DNA of 64,000 nucleotides from Microbacterium sp. zg-Y625 (GCF_030246925.1 NZ_CP126740.1:992001-1056000), one strand, 5' to 3'. Shown: positions 39,048-55,621, counted from the first letter of the stretch. The notes: generated by a model not told the origin, from the sequence alone. Numbers and translations are program-made.

Positions 39048-40172
39048 TCAGCGCGAGCCCCAGTTCCACGCCGGGACGTCGAGGAACCCCTGACCGGCGA
39101 CGACCGTGCCGTCGGGGGTTCGCTGCAGCTCGACGTGGGCGGCGTCGGCAAGGCCGGCGACGAGCTGCGGCGCATGGGTGACGACGATCAGCTGCGTGCG
39201 CTCGGATGCCGCGGCGATGAGCTGTGCCAGCGGATCGAGCAGGTCGGCGTGCAGGCTCGCCTCGGGCTCGTTGAGCACGATGAGGGGAGCGGGGCGTCCC
39301 GGCAGCAACGCGGCGCAGAGGAGCAGGTAGCGAAGCGTCCCGTCGGAGAGCTCCGTCGACTGCAGAGGGCGCAGCAGTCCCGGCAGACGGAGCGAGAGCG
39401 AGAACAATCCGTCGTTGCCGGTGACCTGCACCCGTGCGCCGGGGAACGCGGCGTCGACGGCGCGGTCCAGGGGCGCGCCGTGGCCGGCATCCTGGATCGT
39501 CGCCCAGACGGCGGCCAGGTTTTCGCCGCCGTGCGCGAGAGTGTGGGAGCGGGTTCCGATCTGCGGGCGGCGGGCGGGGGCTTCGGCATCGACGCGGAAG
39601 TGGTCGTAGAAGCGCCAGGCGCCGAGCATGCGCCGCAGGGTCAGCAGCTCGGGGGCGGTGTCGCCGTCGGCGAGGTCGGTCACGATGCTCTCGAACGGCG
39701 CGAGCTGCTGGTCGAGGGTGACCCACGAGCCCTCGCGCACCCGGGTCGCGCCGCGCAGCCGGTCGATGAGCAGCGTCGCGGGCTTGGCGAGCGGGCCGGC
39801 GAAGACCTGCTCGCGCTTGATCTCGGGGTCGCGTGCGAAGAGGCTGCGCTGGTCGGACTGGGGGATGCCGAGGTCGACGAGGTAGCCGAGTTCGTCGCCG
39901 GCGAACCCCAGCTGCACGGCGACTGGGCCGCGGCGGATCGTCGCCTCTCCGCCGCCCTGTTCCGGCCCGGCCCAGAGGACCGAGGGCAGGCCGCCTTCGC
40001 GGGCGACCGCCGCGATGAGCGAGCCGCTGGCGGTCGCCGACAGCAACCGGAGGGCGCGGTAGAGGTTGGACTTTCCGGAGCCGTTGGCGCCGGTGACGAC
40101 TGTGAGGGGCGCAAGCGGAACGATGACGTCGCGCAGCGACCGATAGCCGGAGACGGCGAGGGTGGTGAGCAT
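39048..40172 (-). CDS. RecF/OLD-like AAA ATPase
   Basis: 374 residues. Walker A VVTGANGSGKSNLYRAL near 27-43 follows the strand MLTTLAVSGYRSLRDVIVPLAPL, the SMC/RecF type start of AAA_21 proteins. ABC-type signature LSDGTLRYLLLCAALLPG, Walker B PLIVLNEPEASLHADLLDPL and the switch His in VVVTHAPQL. There is no TOPRIM nuclease domain and no obvious partner nuclease next to it. Such stand-alone ATPases occur in defence, in DNA repair and as housekeeping proteins; nothing here decides which. The gene lies between pheT and argC, with repeat arrays on both sides. The open frame continues upstream through array 3, but the family start is ATG 40172. Confidence 0.85.
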   Translation of the reverse strand: MLTTLAVSGYRSLRDVIVPLAPLTVVTGANGSGKSNLYRALRLLSATASGSLIAAVAREGGLPSVLWAGPEQGGGEATIRRGPVAVQLGFAGDELGYLVDLGIPQSDQRSLFARDPEIKREQVFAGPLAKPATLLIDRLRGATRVREGSWVTLDQQLAPFESIVTDLADGDTAPELLTLRRMLGAWRFYDHFRVDAEAPARRPQIGTRSHTLAHGGENLAAVWATIQDAGHGAPLDRAVDAAFPGARVQVTGNDGLFSLSLRLPGLLRPLQSTELSDGTLRYLLLCAALLPGRPAPLIVLNEPEASLHADLLDPLAQLIAAASERTQLIVVTHAPQLVAGLADAAHVELQRTPDGTVVAGQGFLDVPAWNWGSR

Positions 40173-40206
40173 GCCTCGATCCTGGCAGGCCCCTCCGACG
40201 CGCTCG

Positions 40207-40280
40207 CGAGTGAGTATTCCCGTCTGCGAGTGAGTATTCGCGCTGTCGAGTGAGTATTCGTCGCCGCGAATGAGTATCCA
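40207..40280 (+). repeat. Array 3 of the 20-bp-period repeat: four copies
   Basis: GAGTGAGTATTC at 40208, 40228 and 40248, and a degenerate GAATGAGTATCC at 40268. All in plus orientation, between divergent genes and therefore upstream of both. The 20-bp spacing is kept even for the degenerate unit. Confidence 0.93.
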
Positions 40281-40307
40281 TCCGTCGCGCTGCGGTCCCG
40301 CCTCTGG

Positions 40308-40313
40308 TGGAAT
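40308..40313 (+). promoter_or_regulatory. Possible -10 TGGAAT for the epimerase gene
   Basis: Six bases before ATG 40320, the same geometry as other leaderless genes here, but the second base departs from TANNNT. Confidence 0.3.
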
Positions 40314-40319
40314 CGACGC

Positions 40320-41297
40320 ATGACCGACGTGCTGATCCTCGGCGGGACCGGATGGCTGGGCGCGCGCATCGCGGAGCGTTGGCTCGACCGCGGCGCCCGC
40401 GTGACGTGCCTTGCCCGTGGGACGAGCCCGGCACCGGAGGGAGCGCGTCTCATCGCCGGCGACCGCGCGGCGGACGGCGCATATGACGCCGTCGCGCCCA
40501 TGGAGTGGGACGAGATCGTGGACGTGTCGTCGGATGCCGCCCACGTGGCATCCGCCGTCGGGGCCCTCGCCACGCAGACCCGACACTGGACGTTCGTCTC
40601 GAGCATCTCGGTGTACGCCGACGCGGATGCCGCCGGGGCGGACGAATCGGCACCGGTGGTGGCGCCGCTGGAACCCGGGCGAGAAAGCGACTATCCGCAC
40701 GAGAAGGCCGCCGCGGAAGAGGCGGTCCGGGCGGCTCTCGGCCATCGCGCGGCGATCGTTCGTCCCGGGCTGATCGCCGGACCGGGTGATGGGTCGGACC
40801 GATTCGGCTATTGGGTCGCGCGCTTCGCGCTTGCCGGCCGAGAGTCGGTGCTTGTGCCGCCGACCGACGGGCGCGGGGTGTCGGTGATCGACGTGGACGA
40901 CCTGGCCGACTTCATCACCGCCATCGGCGAGGCGCCGTGGACCGGGGTGGTCAACGCCGTGGGTGACCCGCATCCGCTCGCGGACGTGCTCGCGCAGGCG
41001 CGGGAGGTGGCCGGGCACACGGGTCCGATGGTGGATGCCGCGGAGGAGTGGCTGCTCGACCACGGCGTGTCGTACTGGTCGGGTCCGCGGTCTCTTCCGC
41101 TGTGGCTGCCGCGCGGGATGCCGGGCATGTGGTCTCGCTCGCACGCGGCGTACACGATCCTCGGTGGGCGGCTGCGCCCGCTGCGCGCGACGCTCGAGCG
41201 GACCCTCGCCGCGGAGCGGCGCTCCGGCCTCGACCGGGACCGGCGCTCCGGCCTGAGCCGCCGGGAGGAGCTCGCCCTGCTCGCCGCCCTCGGCTGA
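40320..41297 (+). CDS. NAD-dependent epimerase/dehydratase family protein
   Basis: 325 residues, extended-SDR fold. N-terminal LILGGTGWLGARIAERWLDRG (Rossmann), a serine-rich strand TFVSSISVYAD, and Tyr-x3-Lys in DYPHEKAAAEEAV. It resembles the group annotated as NAD-dependent epimerase or isoflavone-reductase-like; the substrate is unknown. The C terminus repeats RRSGLDRD/RRSGLSRR before a final hydrophobic helix. Bordered by arrays 3 and 4. Not obviously linked in function to the neighbouring ATPase. Confidence 0.83.
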   Translation: MTDVLILGGTGWLGARIAERWLDRGARVTCLARGTSPAPEGARLIAGDRAADGAYDAVAPMEWDEIVDVSSDAAHVASAVGALATQTRHWTFVSSISVYADADAAGADESAPVVAPLEPGRESDYPHEKAAAEEAVRAALGHRAAIVRPGLIAGPGDGSDRFGYWVARFALAGRESVLVPPTDGRGVSVIDVDDLADFITAIGEAPWTGVVNAVGDPHPLADVLAQAREVAGHTGPMVDAAEEWLLDHGVSYWSGPRSLPLWLPRGMPGMWSRSHAAYTILGGRLRPLRATLERTLAAERRSGLDRDRRSGLSRREELALLAALG

Positions 41298-41308
41298 GCT
41301 CCGCCGCG

Positions 41309-41402
41309 CGAATACTCACTCGAGCCGACGAATACTCACTCGGCACCGCGAATACTCACTCGACGCGGCGAATACTCACTCGGCACCGCGAATACTCACT
41401 CG
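41309..41402 (-). repeat. Array 4 of the 20-bp-period repeat: five inverted copies
   Basis: GAATACTCACTC (the reverse complement of the core) at 41310, 41330, 41350, 41370 and 41390, all perfect, starting 13 bp after the epimerase stop. The rest of the 322-bp gap (41403-41607) before argC shows no gene, hairpin or known operator that I could recognise. Confidence 0.95.
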
Positions 41403-41607
41403 GCAGCGAGCGGCGGATTTGCGGGGCGCGGGGACAGGGGGATATCGTCGCGGCATGCCTTCGGCTGTGTGCACCCCCGCGACGCTCGTCTCGAGCGCCG
41501 CTGCTGCGCGCCGCCGTCTGGGCGGGCGCCGACTCTAGGCGACCCTGCACGCGGCCGGTCCCGGTCGCCGCCGGTGTCGCCGTTCCCGGCCCCGCAACCC
41601 AGACAAT

Positions 41608-41613
41608 TAAGGT
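41608..41613 (+). promoter_or_regulatory. -10 TAAGGT for the arg operon
   Basis: Six bases before ATG 41620. AAGGTGG within the same bases could instead act as a ribosome binding site if transcription starts farther upstream. No ARG-box palindrome was recognised. Confidence 0.5.
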
Positions 41614-41619
41614 GGATAC

Positions 41620-42687
41620 ATGACCTATTCGGTCGCCGTTTCCGGCGCTTCCGGCTATGCGGGCGGCGAGATCCTGCGCCTCCTCGCCGCTCACCCCGAC
41701 ATCGAGATCCGCACCGTCACGGCACATTCCAACGCCGGGCAGCCCCTCATCGACCATCAGCCGCACCTGCGCTCACTCGCGCACCTGCAGCTGCAGGACA
41801 CGACCCCCGACGTGCTATCCGGCCACGACATCGTGTTCCTCGCCCTGCCGCACGGGCAGTCCGGCCAGTACACCGACGCGCTCGCCGACACCCCGCTGGT
41901 CATCGACGCCGGCGCCGACCACCGGCTCACCTCCGCGGACGCGTGGGAGCAGTTCTACGGCGGCGATTTCCACGATCCGTGGGCGTACGGCGTCCCCGAG
42001 CTCCCCGTCGCAGGCGCGAAGCAGCGCGAACGCCTGGTCGGCGCGAGCCGCATCGCCGCGCCCGGATGCAACGCCTCGACGGTCAGCCTCAGCCTCGCGC
42101 CGGGCGTCGCCGCGGGCGTCATCGACCCCTCCGACATCGTCACCGTGCTCGCCGTCGGTCCGTCCGGCGCGGGCAAGAGCCTCAAGCCGAACCTGCTCGC
42201 CGCCGAGGTGCTCGGCAGCGCGAACCCCTACGCGGTCGGCGGCACGCACCGGCACATCCCCGAAATCCGCCAGGCACTGGCCCAAGCGGCCCCCGCAAAC
42301 CCCGCGGGCATCGACCCGGCCGACATCCGCATCTCCTTCACCCCCGTGATCGTGCCCATGGCCCGCGGCATCCTCGCCACGAGCACAGCGCCCATCGCGC
42401 CCGGGGCGACGGATGCCGACATCCGCGGCGCCTGGGAAGACGCGTACGGCGACGAGACGTTCGTGCAGCTGCTGCCCGAGGGGCACTTCCCGCGCACCGC
42501 CGACGTCGTAGGCGCCAACACCGCGCTCCTCGGCCTCGCCATCGACCGCGCGGCGAACCGCGTCGTGGTCGTCGCGGCGCTCGACAACCTGGCCAAGGGC
42601 ACCGCTGGTGCCGCGATCCAGTCGATGAACATCGCCCTCGGCCTTCCCGAGGCCACGGGCCTGAGCGTGAACGGAGTGGCACCGTGA
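41620..42687 (+). CDS. argC: N-acetyl-gamma-glutamyl-phosphate reductase
   Basis: NADPH-dependent reduction in arginine synthesis. 355 residues. Rossmann start [24 protein letters not shown], catalytic Cys150 in APGCNAST, and [14 protein letters not shown] toward the C-terminal half. First gene of argC-J-B-D-F, in which every junction overlaps by four bases. Confidence 0.96.
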   Translation: MTYSVAVSGASGYAGGEILRLLAAHPDIEIRTVTAHSNAGQPLIDHQPHLRSLAHLQLQDTTPDVLSGHDIVFLALPHGQSGQYTDALADTPLVIDAGADHRLTSADAWEQFYGGDFHDPWAYGVPELPVAGAKQRERLVGASRIAAPGCNASTVSLSLAPGVAAGVIDPSDIVTVLAVGPSGAGKSLKPNLLAAEVLGSANPYAVGGTHRHIPEIRQALAQAAPANPAGIDPADIRISFTPVIVPMARGILATSTAPIAPGATDADIRGAWEDAYGDETFVQLLPEGHFPRTADVVGANTALLGLAIDRAANRVVVVAALDNLAKGTAGAAIQSMNIALGLPEATGLSVNGVAP

Positions 42688-43841
42688 GCGTCACGGCAGC
42701 ACGAGGATTCGACGCGGCCGGCGTCGCCGTCGGACTGAAGTCCACCGGCAAGAACGACGTGGCCGTCGTCGTCAACCGCGGCCCGCTCAAGGTCGGCGCG
42801 GCGGTGTTCACCAGCAACCGCGCCAAGGCGAACCCCATCATCTGGTCCCAGCAGGCCATCGCCGACGGCGTGGTCGAGGCGGTCGTGCTCAATTCCGGCG
42901 GCGCCAACTGCTTCACCGGCTCGTTCGGCTTCCAGACCACGCACCAGACGGCCGAGAAGACCGCCGAGCTGCTGGGTGTCAGCCCGGGCGACGTCATCGT
43001 CTGCTCCACGGGACTCATCGGCACCGGCGACGAGGTCTTCCGCGCCAAGGTTCTCGACGGGGTCGAGAAGGGCATCGCCGCGCTGAGCCCCGACGGCGGG
43101 GACGACGCCGCGCACGCCATCATGACCACCGACTCCCGTGCCAAGCAGAGCGTCTTCCGCGGTGAGGGGTGGACGATCGGCGGCATGGCCAAGGGCGCCG
43201 GGATGCTCGCGCCGGGCCTTGCGACCATGCTCGTCGTGATCACCACCGACGCCGTCCTCGACTCCGCCCAGGCCGACGCGCACCTGCGCGCCGCCACCCG
43301 TGTGAGCTTCGACCGGCTCGACTCCGACGGCTGCATGTCGACCAACGACCAGGTGACGCTGCTCGCCAGCGGCGCCAGCGACGTCGTCCCCGACCCGCAC
43401 GCCTTCCGCGCCGCGCTCGCCGCCGTCTGCGGCGACCTCGCGCGTCAGCTGCAGGGCGATGCCGAGGGCGCGAGCCACGACATCACCATCCAGGTCACCG
43501 GGGCCGCGAGCGAGGACGACGCCGTGACGGTCGGACGCTCCGTCGCCCGCAACAACCTCTTCAAGGCGGCGATCTTCGGCAACGACCCGAACTGGGGCCG
43601 GGTGCTGGCCGCCATCGGCACGACGGATGCCGCCTTCGACCCGTACGACGTCGACGTCTGGATGAACGGCGTGCGCGTCTGCACCGCCGGCGGCCCCGAC
43701 CGCCCGCGCGAGGAGGTCGACCTCACCCCCCGTGCCACCCACGTGCACATCGACCTGAAGGTCGGCGCCGAGGCGGCGACGATCCTCACCAACGACCTCA
43801 CGCACGACTACGTCCACGAGAACAGCGCGTATTCCTCATGA
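42684..43841 (+). CDS. argJ: Glutamate N-acetyltransferase / amino-acid acetyltransferase
   Basis: Bifunctional acetyl-recycling enzyme. 385 residues from GTG 42684 (GTGA overlap with argC). It matures by self-cleavage at the Ala-Thr bond in [12 protein letters not shown]; Thr181 becomes the new N terminus and nucleophile. Other landmarks: [28 protein letters not shown] and the C-terminal HENSAYSS. No argA is needed when ArgJ is bifunctional. Confidence 0.96.
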   Translation: MSVTAARGFDAAGVAVGLKSTGKNDVAVVVNRGPLKVGAAVFTSNRAKANPIIWSQQAIADGVVEAVVLNSGGANCFTGSFGFQTTHQTAEKTAELLGVSPGDVIVCSTGLIGTGDEVFRAKVLDGVEKGIAALSPDGGDDAAHAIMTTDSRAKQSVFRGEGWTIGGMAKGAGMLAPGLATMLVVITTDAVLDSAQADAHLRAATRVSFDRLDSDGCMSTNDQVTLLASGASDVVPDPHAFRAALAAVCGDLARQLQGDAEGASHDITIQVTGAASEDDAVTVGRSVARNNLFKAAIFGNDPNWGRVLAAIGTTDAAFDPYDVDVWMNGVRVCTAGGPDRPREEVDLTPRATHVHIDLKVGAEAATILTNDLTHDYVHENSAYSS

Positions 43842-44737
43842 CCGACATCCAGCAGACCACCCCCGAAGAGGCCGCGGTCAAAGCCGGCGTGCTCATCGAG
43901 TCGCTGCCGTGGCTCAAGCGCTTCAGCGACCAGATCATCGTCATCAAGTTCGGCGGCAATGCGATGGTCTCCGACGAGCTGCAGGATGCCTTCGCCGAGG
44001 ACATCGCCTACCTGCGCTTCGTCGGGGTCAAGCCGGTGGTCGTCCACGGCGGCGGACCGCAGATCTCGAAGATGCTCGACCGGCTGTCGATCCCGAGCGA
44101 GTTCAAGGGCGGCTACCGGGTCACCTCGACCGAGGCGATCTCGGTGGTGCGCATGGTGCTCACCGGCCAGATCAATCCGCAGCTGGTCAGCCGCATCAAC
44201 ACGCACGGGCCCTTCGCGAGCGGACTGTCCGGCGAGGACGCGGGCCTGTTCGGCGGGCGCCGCCGCGGCGTTCACGTCGACGGGATCGAGCACGACCTCG
44301 GCAATGTCGGCGATGTCGTCGCGGTCGACCCGCAGCCGGTGCTCGATCAGCTCGCCGCAGGGCGCATCCCTGTGGTCTCGAGCATCGCGCCCGACCTCGA
44401 CAACCCCGGGCAGTCGCTCAACGTCAACGCCGACGCCGCCGCGGCATCCCTCGCCGTCGCCCTCGGGGCGACGAAGCTCATCATCCTCACCGACGTGCCC
44501 GGCCTCTACGCCGACTGGCCGGACCGCAGCTCGCTGGTGTCGCACCTGACGGCCACGGACCTGCGCGCGATGCTGCCCACTTTGGAGTCGGGGATGATCC
44601 CGAAGATGCAGGCGTGCCTGGATGCCGTGGACGGCGGCGTCGACACCGCCGCGATCATCGACGGACGCCAGCCGCATTCGCTGCTGGTGGAGATCTTCAC
44701 GGAGCAGGGCATCGGCACGGAGGTGGTGGCGGGATGA
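43838..44737 (+). CDS. argB: Acetylglutamate kinase
   Basis: Usually the arginine-feedback-inhibited step. 299 residues. [28 protein letters not shown], the [17 protein letters not shown] nucleotide region and [31 protein letters not shown] at the C terminus. ATGA overlaps on both sides. Confidence 0.97.
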   Translation: MTDIQQTTPEEAAVKAGVLIESLPWLKRFSDQIIVIKFGGNAMVSDELQDAFAEDIAYLRFVGVKPVVVHGGGPQISKMLDRLSIPSEFKGGYRVTSTEAISVVRMVLTGQINPQLVSRINTHGPFASGLSGEDAGLFGGRRRGVHVDGIEHDLGNVGDVVAVDPQPVLDQLAAGRIPVVSSIAPDLDNPGQSLNVNADAAAASLAVALGATKLIILTDVPGLYADWPDRSSLVSHLTATDLRAMLPTLESGMIPKMQACLDAVDGGVDTAAIIDGRQPHSLLVEIFTEQGIGTEVVAG

Positions 44738-45966
44738 CCGCGAACAACTGGCAGGACGACGCGCAGCGGGATCTGGTGCGCAACGTCGGTGAGCGCGCGG
44801 CGCTGTTCGTGCGCGGCGAGGGGGCAGCCCTCTGGGACGCCGAGGGGCGTCGTTACCTCGACTTCCTCGCCGGCATCGCGGTCAACTCCATCGGCCACGC
44901 CCACCCGACGTTCGTCGAGGCGGTCTCGCGGCAGGCCGCGACCCTCGCCCACGTATCGAACTTCTTCGCCACCCCATCGCAGCTCGAGCTCGCCGCGCGC
45001 CTGAAGCGCCTCGCCGGCACAGGCCCGGACGGCCGGGTGTACTTCGGAAACTCCGGGGCGGAGGCCAACGAAGCAGCTTTCAAGCTGGCCCGCCTGCACG
45101 GCGGAGCCGACCGGCCTCGCATCCTCGCCTTCAAGGACGCCTTCCACGGTCGCACCATGGGCACGCTCGCGCTCACCGGAAAGCCCTACATGCAGGAGCC
45201 GTTCCTGCCGATGGTGCCCGGGGTGGAGTTCATCGACTCCACCGTCGAGGCGCTCGAGCAGGCGATGGACGACCGGGTGGCGGCGCTGTTCGTCGAACCC
45301 ATCAAGGGCGAGGCGGGCGTCGTGGAGCTGCCGGAGGGGTTCCTCCGCGCCGCCCGTGAGATCACCGCGCGTCACGGCGCGCTGCTCATCATCGACGAGA
45401 TCCAGACCGGGGCAGGACGCACCGGGGCCTGGTTCGCGTTCCAGCACGCCGGCATCACCCCCGACGCCATCACGGTGGCGAAGGGCATCGGCGGCGGGTT
45501 CCCCATCGGGGCGCTCATCACGTTCGGCGCCGCGAGCGAGCTGTTCTACCCCGGCACCCACGGCTCGACCTTCGGCGGCAACGCCCTCGGCACCGCCGTC
45601 GCCTCGGCGGTGCTGGGCGAGATCGAGAGCGCGGACCTGGTGCACAACGCCGCTGTCCGCGGTCAGCAGATCCGCGATGCCGTCGCCGCCATCGGGTCGC
45701 CCCTGGTGGACGGATGCCGCGGGCAGGGACTGCTCATCGGCATCGCGCTGCGGCATCCCGTCGCAGGCGCCGTCGTCGCCGCCGCGCAGGAGCACGGGCT
45801 CATCGTCAACGCGGCCAACGACAGCACCGTGCGCCTCGCGCCGCCGCTGACGATCGGCGACGTCGAGATCGACGAGTTCGCCGACCTGTTCGCCCGCGCG
45901 CTGTCCACCGTCGAGCAGGCGCTCCTGCTCGACGTCCCCACCGATTCCGAGGAGGCATCCGCGTGA
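44734..45966 (+). CDS. argD: Acetylornithine aminotransferase
   Basis: PLP enzyme. 410 residues. [64 protein letters not shown] and the PLP lysine near 250 in [15 protein letters not shown]. Overlaps argB (ATGA) and argF (GTGA). In actinobacteria it may also serve as the succinyl-diaminopimelate aminotransferase. Confidence 0.96.
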   Translation: MTANNWQDDAQRDLVRNVGERAALFVRGEGAALWDAEGRRYLDFLAGIAVNSIGHAHPTFVEAVSRQAATLAHVSNFFATPSQLELAARLKRLAGTGPDGRVYFGNSGAEANEAAFKLARLHGGADRPRILAFKDAFHGRTMGTLALTGKPYMQEPFLPMVPGVEFIDSTVEALEQAMDDRVAALFVEPIKGEAGVVELPEGFLRAAREITARHGALLIIDEIQTGAGRTGAWFAFQHAGITPDAITVAKGIGGGFPIGALITFGAASELFYPGTHGSTFGGNALGTAVASAVLGEIESADLVHNAAVRGQQIRDAVAAIGSPLVDGCRGQGLLIGIALRHPVAGAVVAAAQEHGLIVNAANDSTVRLAPPLTIGDVEIDEFADLFARALSTVEQALLLDVPTDSEEASA

Positions 45967-46886
45967 CCCGTCACCTGCTGCGCGACGACGACCTGACCGC
46001 CGCCGAACAGGCCGAGATCCTCGAGCTGGCCGTCGCCCTGAAGAAGGACCGTTGGAAGCTGAAGCCCCTCGAGGGGCCGCAGACGGTCGCGGTGATCTTC
46101 GACAAGTCCTCGACCCGTACCCGGGTGTCGTTCGCCGTCGGCATCGCCGACCTCGGCGGATCGCCGCTCATCATCTCCACGGCCAGCAGTCAGCTGGGCG
46201 GCAAGGAGACCCCCGCCGACACCGCGCGCGTGCTCGAGCGTCAGGTCGCGGCGATCGTCTGGCGCACGTACGCGCAGGCCGGGCTCGAGGAGATGGCGGC
46301 AGGCACGCGGGTGCCGGTGGTCAACGCGCTCAGCGACGACTTCCACCCCTGCCAGCTGCTGGCGGACCTCCTCACCATCCGTGAGCACAAGGGCCAGCTG
46401 AAGGGCCTGACGCTCGCCTTCTTCGGCGACGGATGCAGCAACATGGGCCACTCCTACGCGCTGGCGGGCGTGACGGCGGGCATGCACGTGCGCATCGCGT
46501 CGCCTGAGGAGTACGCGCCGCGAGCCGACGTCGTCGCCGACGCCGAGCGCCGCGCCGCCGAGACCGGCGGGTCGTTGACCCTCTACACCGACCCGGTCGA
46601 GGCCGCTGCCGGAGCCGACGTCGTCGTCACCGACACCTGGGTGTCGATGGGCAAGGAAGAGGAGAAGGCGGCGCGCCTGCGAGAGCTCGGCGCGTACAAG
46701 GTCACCCCCGAGACCATGGCGCTCGCCGCGCCGGACGCCATGTTCATGCACTGCCTCCCCGCCGACCGCGGCTACGAGGTCGACGCCGAGGTGATCGACG
46801 GCCCGCAGAGCGTGGTGTGGGATGAGGCCGAGAACCGGCTGCACGCGCAGAAGGCCCTGCTGGTGTGGCTGCTGCGGCAGCAGTAG
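45963..46886 (+). CDS. argF: Ornithine carbamoyltransferase
   Basis: Makes citrulline from ornithine and carbamoyl phosphate. 307 residues. Carbamoyl-phosphate motif FDKSSTRTRVSF near 47-58, HPCQLLADLLTI, DTWVSMGKEEE and MHCLPADRGYEV near 262. Starts in the argD stop. Its end overlaps the possible start of the next, unrelated membrane gene. Confidence 0.96.
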   Translation: MTRHLLRDDDLTAAEQAEILELAVALKKDRWKLKPLEGPQTVAVIFDKSSTRTRVSFAVGIADLGGSPLIISTASSQLGGKETPADTARVLERQVAAIVWRTYAQAGLEEMAAGTRVPVVNALSDDFHPCQLLADLLTIREHKGQLKGLTLAFFGDGCSNMGHSYALAGVTAGMHVRIASPEEYAPRADVVADAERRAAETGGSLTLYTDPVEAAAGADVVVTDTWVSMGKEEEKAARLRELGAYKVTPETMALAAPDAMFMHCLPADRGYEVDAEVIDGPQSVVWDEAENRLHAQKALLVWLLRQQ

Positions 46887-47950
46887 CAGCGTTGAACGGT
46901 CCCGGCCGGCTGGCCGGGATCGACCTCGCGCGCGGGCTGGCCATCGTCGGCATGCTCGCCGCCCACCTGCTCGACGGGGACGCGCCCGACACGCCCACCT
47001 GGGCGGGGGTGGCGGACGGCCGCTCGTCGATCCTGTTCGCCACCCTCGCCGGGGTGTCCCTCGGCATCGTCACCGGTGGGAGACAGCCTCTGGCCGGTGC
47101 GGCGATGCGCACGGCACGGGCACGACTCGCCGTGCGTGCCGCGGCGCTCTACGCCATCGGCATCCTGCTCATCGCGACGGGGGTCCCCGTCTACGTGATC
47201 CTCCCCGCCTACGCGCTGCTGTTCCTGCTCGGCATCCCCTTCACCGGACTCGGCTCCCGCGCCCTGCTGTGCACAGCGGCGGTGGTCGCCCTCGTCATGC
47301 CGTTCGTGCAGGCGTGGCTCGACGGCGCGCCCTTCTGGGGCACCGCCGTGGGGGAGCAGGTGGCGCTGCTGGTGGGGTGGCACTATCCGTTCCCGGTGTG
47401 GATCGCGTTCATCCTCGCCGGCATGGGCCTTGCCCGTCTGGACCTGGATGTCGCTGCCACGCAGCTGCGACTGGTGTTCGCCGGCGGTGTTCTCGCCGTC
47501 GTCGGGTACGGCGTCGCGCTCGTGTCCGGCGCGGACGAGTGGGCGGAGGCGTCGTCGCTGTGGGGCGCGGTGTGGACGGCGCGGCCGCACTCCAGCGGCA
47601 TCCTCGAGGTCATCGGATCCGGGGGGTTCGCGATCGCGATGATCGGGGCGTGCCTGTTGCTCTGCCGCACTCCGCTCACCTGGGCGGTGCTGCCGCTTCG
47701 CGCCGCCGGCGCCATGCCGCTGACCGCCTACGTCGCCCAGCTCGTGGTCTGGGCGGTGTGGGCGTGGCTGGCGCTGGGCAGCACCGAGGGCCTCGCGGAG
47801 TTCCGTGCGCTGCACCCCTTCTGGCCGATCACCCTCGGCATCCTCGCCGGGTGCACGCTGTGGGCGCTGCTTCTGGGTCGCGGGCCGCTGGAGCGGCTGC
47901 TTGCGCTGCTGGCACGCCGCGCCGTCCCCGGAACGGCCGACCAGCCCCGG

Positions 47951-47953
<3 letters not shown>
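46865..47953 (+). CDS. Multipass membrane protein of the DUF1624/DUF418 acyltransferase group
   Basis: About 350 residues with roughly ten hydrophobic segments. The N-terminal RLAGIDLARGLAIVGMLAAHLL is the hallmark of DUF1624/heparan-alpha-glucosaminide acetyltransferase-like proteins, and the C-terminal PLTAYVAQLVVWAVWAWLALGS resembles DUF418. Probably transfers an acyl group across the membrane; substrate unknown. Start uncertain: GTG 46865 overlaps argF by 22 bp, TTG 46892 would avoid the overlap. It occupies the place where argR and argG often sit between argF and argH. Its TAG stop is part of the argH -10. Confidence 0.8.
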
Positions 47954-49393
<1,440 letters not shown>

Positions 49394-49395
49394 TC

Positions 49396-49443
49396 GATAA
49401 GCATCAGACTTATATTCGCACGACATCAGCTGTACGCTTATCG
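49396..49443. promoter_or_regulatory. GATAAG/CTTATC repeats and -10 of the SatD-like gene
   Basis: GATAAG (49396-49401) forms an inverted repeat with CTTAT (49409-49413) and again with CTTATC (49437-49442). The last copy overlaps the -10 TACGCT (49433-49438), which lies six bases before ATG 49445. This is a plausible operator for the helix-turn-helix protein encoded just downstream. Confidence 0.5.
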
Positions 49444-49444
49444 C

Positions 49445-50089
49445 ATGAGCGTCGCAGTCACCGCGGACATCGTCGGATCCCGCACCCTCACTGACCGGGG
49501 TGGAGCACAGCGACACCTCGAGGGTGCAGTGGATCGGGTCGAGTCCGACTTCCCGCTCTCGGAGCGGCCATTGCGGCCCACCGTCGGGGATGAGCTTCAG
49601 GGCGTCTACCCGACGCTGGCGGCGGCATCCGCCGCCGTGCTGCTGATCCGGCTCGCCCTCCCCGACGGCATCGAGTGCCGCTTCGGCATCGGAGTGGGTC
49701 CGATCGACGACGTGCCGTCGGCCACCGTCGGCACCATCTCGGAAGGACCTGCCTGGTGGGCGGCCCGCGCCGCCATCGACACCGTGCACGCCAAGCAGAG
49801 CCGCACCCTCCCGGGCGTGCGCACGTGGGCGGCGGCGGCTGAGAGCCAGGATGCCGCGGTGCGCGAGGCCGTGCGGCTCGCCAACTCGGGTTTCGTCGCG
49901 CGCGATCAGCTCGTCACGGCGATGGCAGAGCGGGTTCGCCGCATCACGTACCGCCGGTGCCTGGGTGACACGCAACGTGCGATCGCAGCGGCCGAGGGGA
50001 TCACGCAGTCCGCCGTGTCCCAGGCTCTGGCCGCCTCCGGGGGAGCGGTGCTCGTCGACGCCGTGCAGACCCTCCTGGCCGCGGAATGA
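49445..50089 (+). CDS. SatD-like protein with C-terminal helix-turn-helix
   Basis: 214 residues. Residues 1-115 match the SatD family pattern: TADIVGSR (6-13), RPTVGDELQGVYP (44-56), CRFGIGVGPI (78-87) and SEGPAWWAARAAID (99-112). This order of motifs resembles the palm of class III nucleotide cyclases (ADIVGF, GDG, RxGIHxG, GxxVNxAAR); both putative metal Asp residues (8 and 49) and Arg108 are kept, but the Asn of the cyclase motif is Trp. The C terminus has a helix-turn-helix (DTQRAIAAAEGITQSAVSQALAASGG, about 177-202). Role unknown; DNA binding and self-regulation are suggested by the GATAAG repeats in front. Confidence 0.72.
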   Translation: MSVAVTADIVGSRTLTDRGGAQRHLEGAVDRVESDFPLSERPLRPTVGDELQGVYPTLAAASAAVLLIRLALPDGIECRFGIGVGPIDDVPSATVGTISEGPAWWAARAAIDTVHAKQSRTLPGVRTWAAAAESQDAAVREAVRLANSGFVARDQLVTAMAERVRRITYRRCLGDTQRAIAAAEGITQSAVSQALAASGGAVLVDAVQTLLAAE

Positions 50090-50288
50090 CGCGCGACACT
50101 CCCGGGATGCGGCCCAGATTTGCCGAGTCTGCGGGATCGACGTATTGTTTTCTCTGTTGGCCCCACAGGGAACAGCGGAGAGGCCGAAGGCCCCGCACCC
50201 CTCAAGTGGCAACACCCCATCCTCTTCGATCCTCGGATCGAGGGTCTTCTGACATGGATGGAGCTTCCCACCTCACCGGCTGGTCGAT

Positions 50289-50316
50289 TTGACAAGCTCG
50301 AGGAGATGGGTAAGAT
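50289..50316 (+). promoter_or_regulatory. rrn promoter
   Basis: TTGACA (50289-50294), 16-bp spacer, TAAGAT (50311-50316): the best promoter match in the window. Transcription would start near 50323, giving a leader of about 240 nt before the 16S gene. The upstream part of the gap (50090-50288) shows no gene. Confidence 0.8.
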
Positions 50317-50564
50317 AGAGAAGTTGCCCTGCAGGGCAGGCCGAGAGGCCGGCCGGCAGGAGCATCCGATCCTTGAGAACTCAACAGCGTGCACTTGTCA
50401 AATGCCAAATAACCTCGTCCCGGTTTTTACCGGGTGAGATTCCTTTGGATCAAAGTCCGATTCCCTTTTTGGGGGTCGGCAACGGATAAGTCAGTAATGA
50501 CATCCATTTGGTCAGTTCAAACTCGCTGTACACGACCTTATTCCGGTTGTGTCGGCAAATTTCT
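50317..50564 (+). other. rRNA leader
   Basis: Contains TTGAGAACT at 50373-50381, which recurs in the 16S-23S spacer at 52373-52381. Such paired leader/spacer elements belong to rRNA antitermination or processing signals. No tRNA. Confidence 0.5.

Positions 50565-55621
<5,057 letters not shown>

Noticed and set aside
39048..41297. The AAA ATPase and epimerase as a two-gene phage-defence system
   Set aside because: OLD-like defence systems pair the ATPase with a nuclease or helicase. The neighbour is an SDR-type epimerase on the opposite strand, and neither gene shows a toxic or nuclease domain.
41403..41607. ARG box before argC
   Set aside because: No paired AT-rich palindromes of the ArgR type could be recognised; the segment is GC-rich apart from the last 15 bases.
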